Assembly (NCBI GenBank): GCA_026770585.1
Contig: MU647321.1
Location: 13,493-26,107 of the forward strand
Length of the DNA stretch: 12,615 nucleotides
Direction of reading: 5' to 3'
From: Baffinella frigidus
Lineage: Eukaryota; Cryptophyceae; Cryptomonadales; Baffinellaceae
The first letter of the stretch is position 1. Every line of letters begins with the position of its first letter. The notes under the pieces were generated by a model. That model searched no databases. It had not been told where the DNA came from and worked only from the letters and a program-made list of their open reading frames with translations. The position numbers were made by a program, and so were the translations under genes. Positions 11,948-12,615 of the stretch are shown piece after piece.

Positions 11948-12615
11948 ACTATTAGTAATTTCTCCTATGATTAGTAATTTATCCTAAGATTTCTGGATGC
12001 CTTAGTAATTTCTCCTGTGATTTCTCCTATGAAATAATAAAGATGGCGCATTGATCAGGTGATGCGGTTTTGCGCCGTGATCGAGGCCAAAGGGCGCGGC
12101 GCCATAGTAATTTCGGACTCATAAGTAAAATTACCTGTGCCATAGTAATTTCGCCTAGGATTCATAAGTAAAATTACCCATGTCATAGTAATATCTCCTA
12201 TGATTTCTCCTATGAAATAATGAAGATGGCGCATTGATCAGGTGATGCGGCTTTGCGCCGTGATCGAGGCAAAAGGGCGCGGCGCCATAGTAATTCCGGA
12301 CTCATAAGTAAAATTACCTGTGCCATAGTAATTTCGCCTAGGATTCATAAGTAAAATTACCCATGCCATAGTAATTTCTCCTGTGATTTCTCCTATGGAA
12401 TAATGAAGATGGCGCATTGATCAGGTGATGCGGTTTTGCACCGTGATCGAGGCCAAAGGGCGCGGCGTCACAGTAATTTCGGTAATTGATTTAATTAGGA
12501 TTCATACGTAAAATTACCTGTGCCATAGTAACTTCTCCTATGATTTCTCGTATGGAATAATGAAGATGGCGTATTGATCAGGTGATGCGGTTTTGCACCG
12601 TGATCGAGGCCAAAG
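11948..12615 (+). repeat. 183-bp satellite array, runs off the window end
   Basis: GATGGCGCATTGATCAGGTG starts at 12042, 12225 and 12408, and its variant GATGGCGTATTGATCAGG at 12565, giving periods of 183, 183 and 157 (the third unit has lost 26 bp). Each full unit has a GC-rich block (TGCGGTTTTGCGCCGTGATC, AAAGGGCGCGGCGCCATAG) and an AT-rich block of about three 38-45 bp subunits carrying CATAGTAATTTC and CATAAGTAAAATTACC. Degenerate AT subunits precede the first full unit from about 11948. Confidence 0.95.

Noticed and set aside
1-12615. CRISPR array, tRNA, rRNA or bacterial operon
   Set aside because: No evenly spaced repeat-spacer pattern, no recognisable tRNA or rRNA sequence, and gene structure is intron-containing.

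Overview
This window looks like nuclear DNA from a repeat-rich microbial eukaryote. The evidence is one gene with clear GT-AG introns, GC-rich exons in a more AT-rich repeat background, no bacterial operons, Shine-Dalgarno-led genes, tRNA or rRNA, and many short non-autonomous DNA transposons (MITEs). Several interstitial arrays of heptamers related to TTTAGGG fit a plant/algal/alveolate-type telomere repeat. A dinoflagellate, chromerid or other alga with MITE-rich DNA is plausible, but I cannot name the organism from sequence alone.

Layout. 1-1.85 kb: dispersed repeats (R1, E, F, G) with one short minus-strand coding-like stretch (1095-1274). 1.95-3.2 kb: back-to-back hairpin elements (4-bp-TSD types, TA types and a complete E element). 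3.2-4.3 kb: a GC-rich block with a probable minus-strand first exon (3977 downward) and a CCACCARCCC-terminated MITE beside it. 4.3-4.74 kb: a TA-flanked palindromic MITE with a second TA-flanked MITE nested in one arm. 4.8-6.5 kb: D, R1, G and H repeats. 6.57-6.71 kb: another 4-bp-TSD MITE. 6.7-8.1 kb: uncertain ORFs, telomere-like heptamers and an F repeat. 8.2-8.9 kb: short tandem repeats and a MITE. 9.03-9.68 kb: the best-supported gene, the N-terminal part of a CRAL-TRIO/Sec14-like lipid-binding protein in three exons, followed at once by two MITEs. 10-11.6 kb: R1, D, a perfect 101-bp-arm palindrome, and further MITEs. 11.95-12.615 kb: a 183-bp satellite array that runs off the window.

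The genes show no sign of acting together, and no defence, CRISPR or biosynthetic system is visible. The interest lies in the transposon archaeology: many near-perfect hairpin MITEs in 12.6 kb, several with target-site duplications readable from the window itself. One 8-bp duplication copies a splice donor, and one intron consists largely of telomere-like heptamers whose last unit supplies the splice acceptor.
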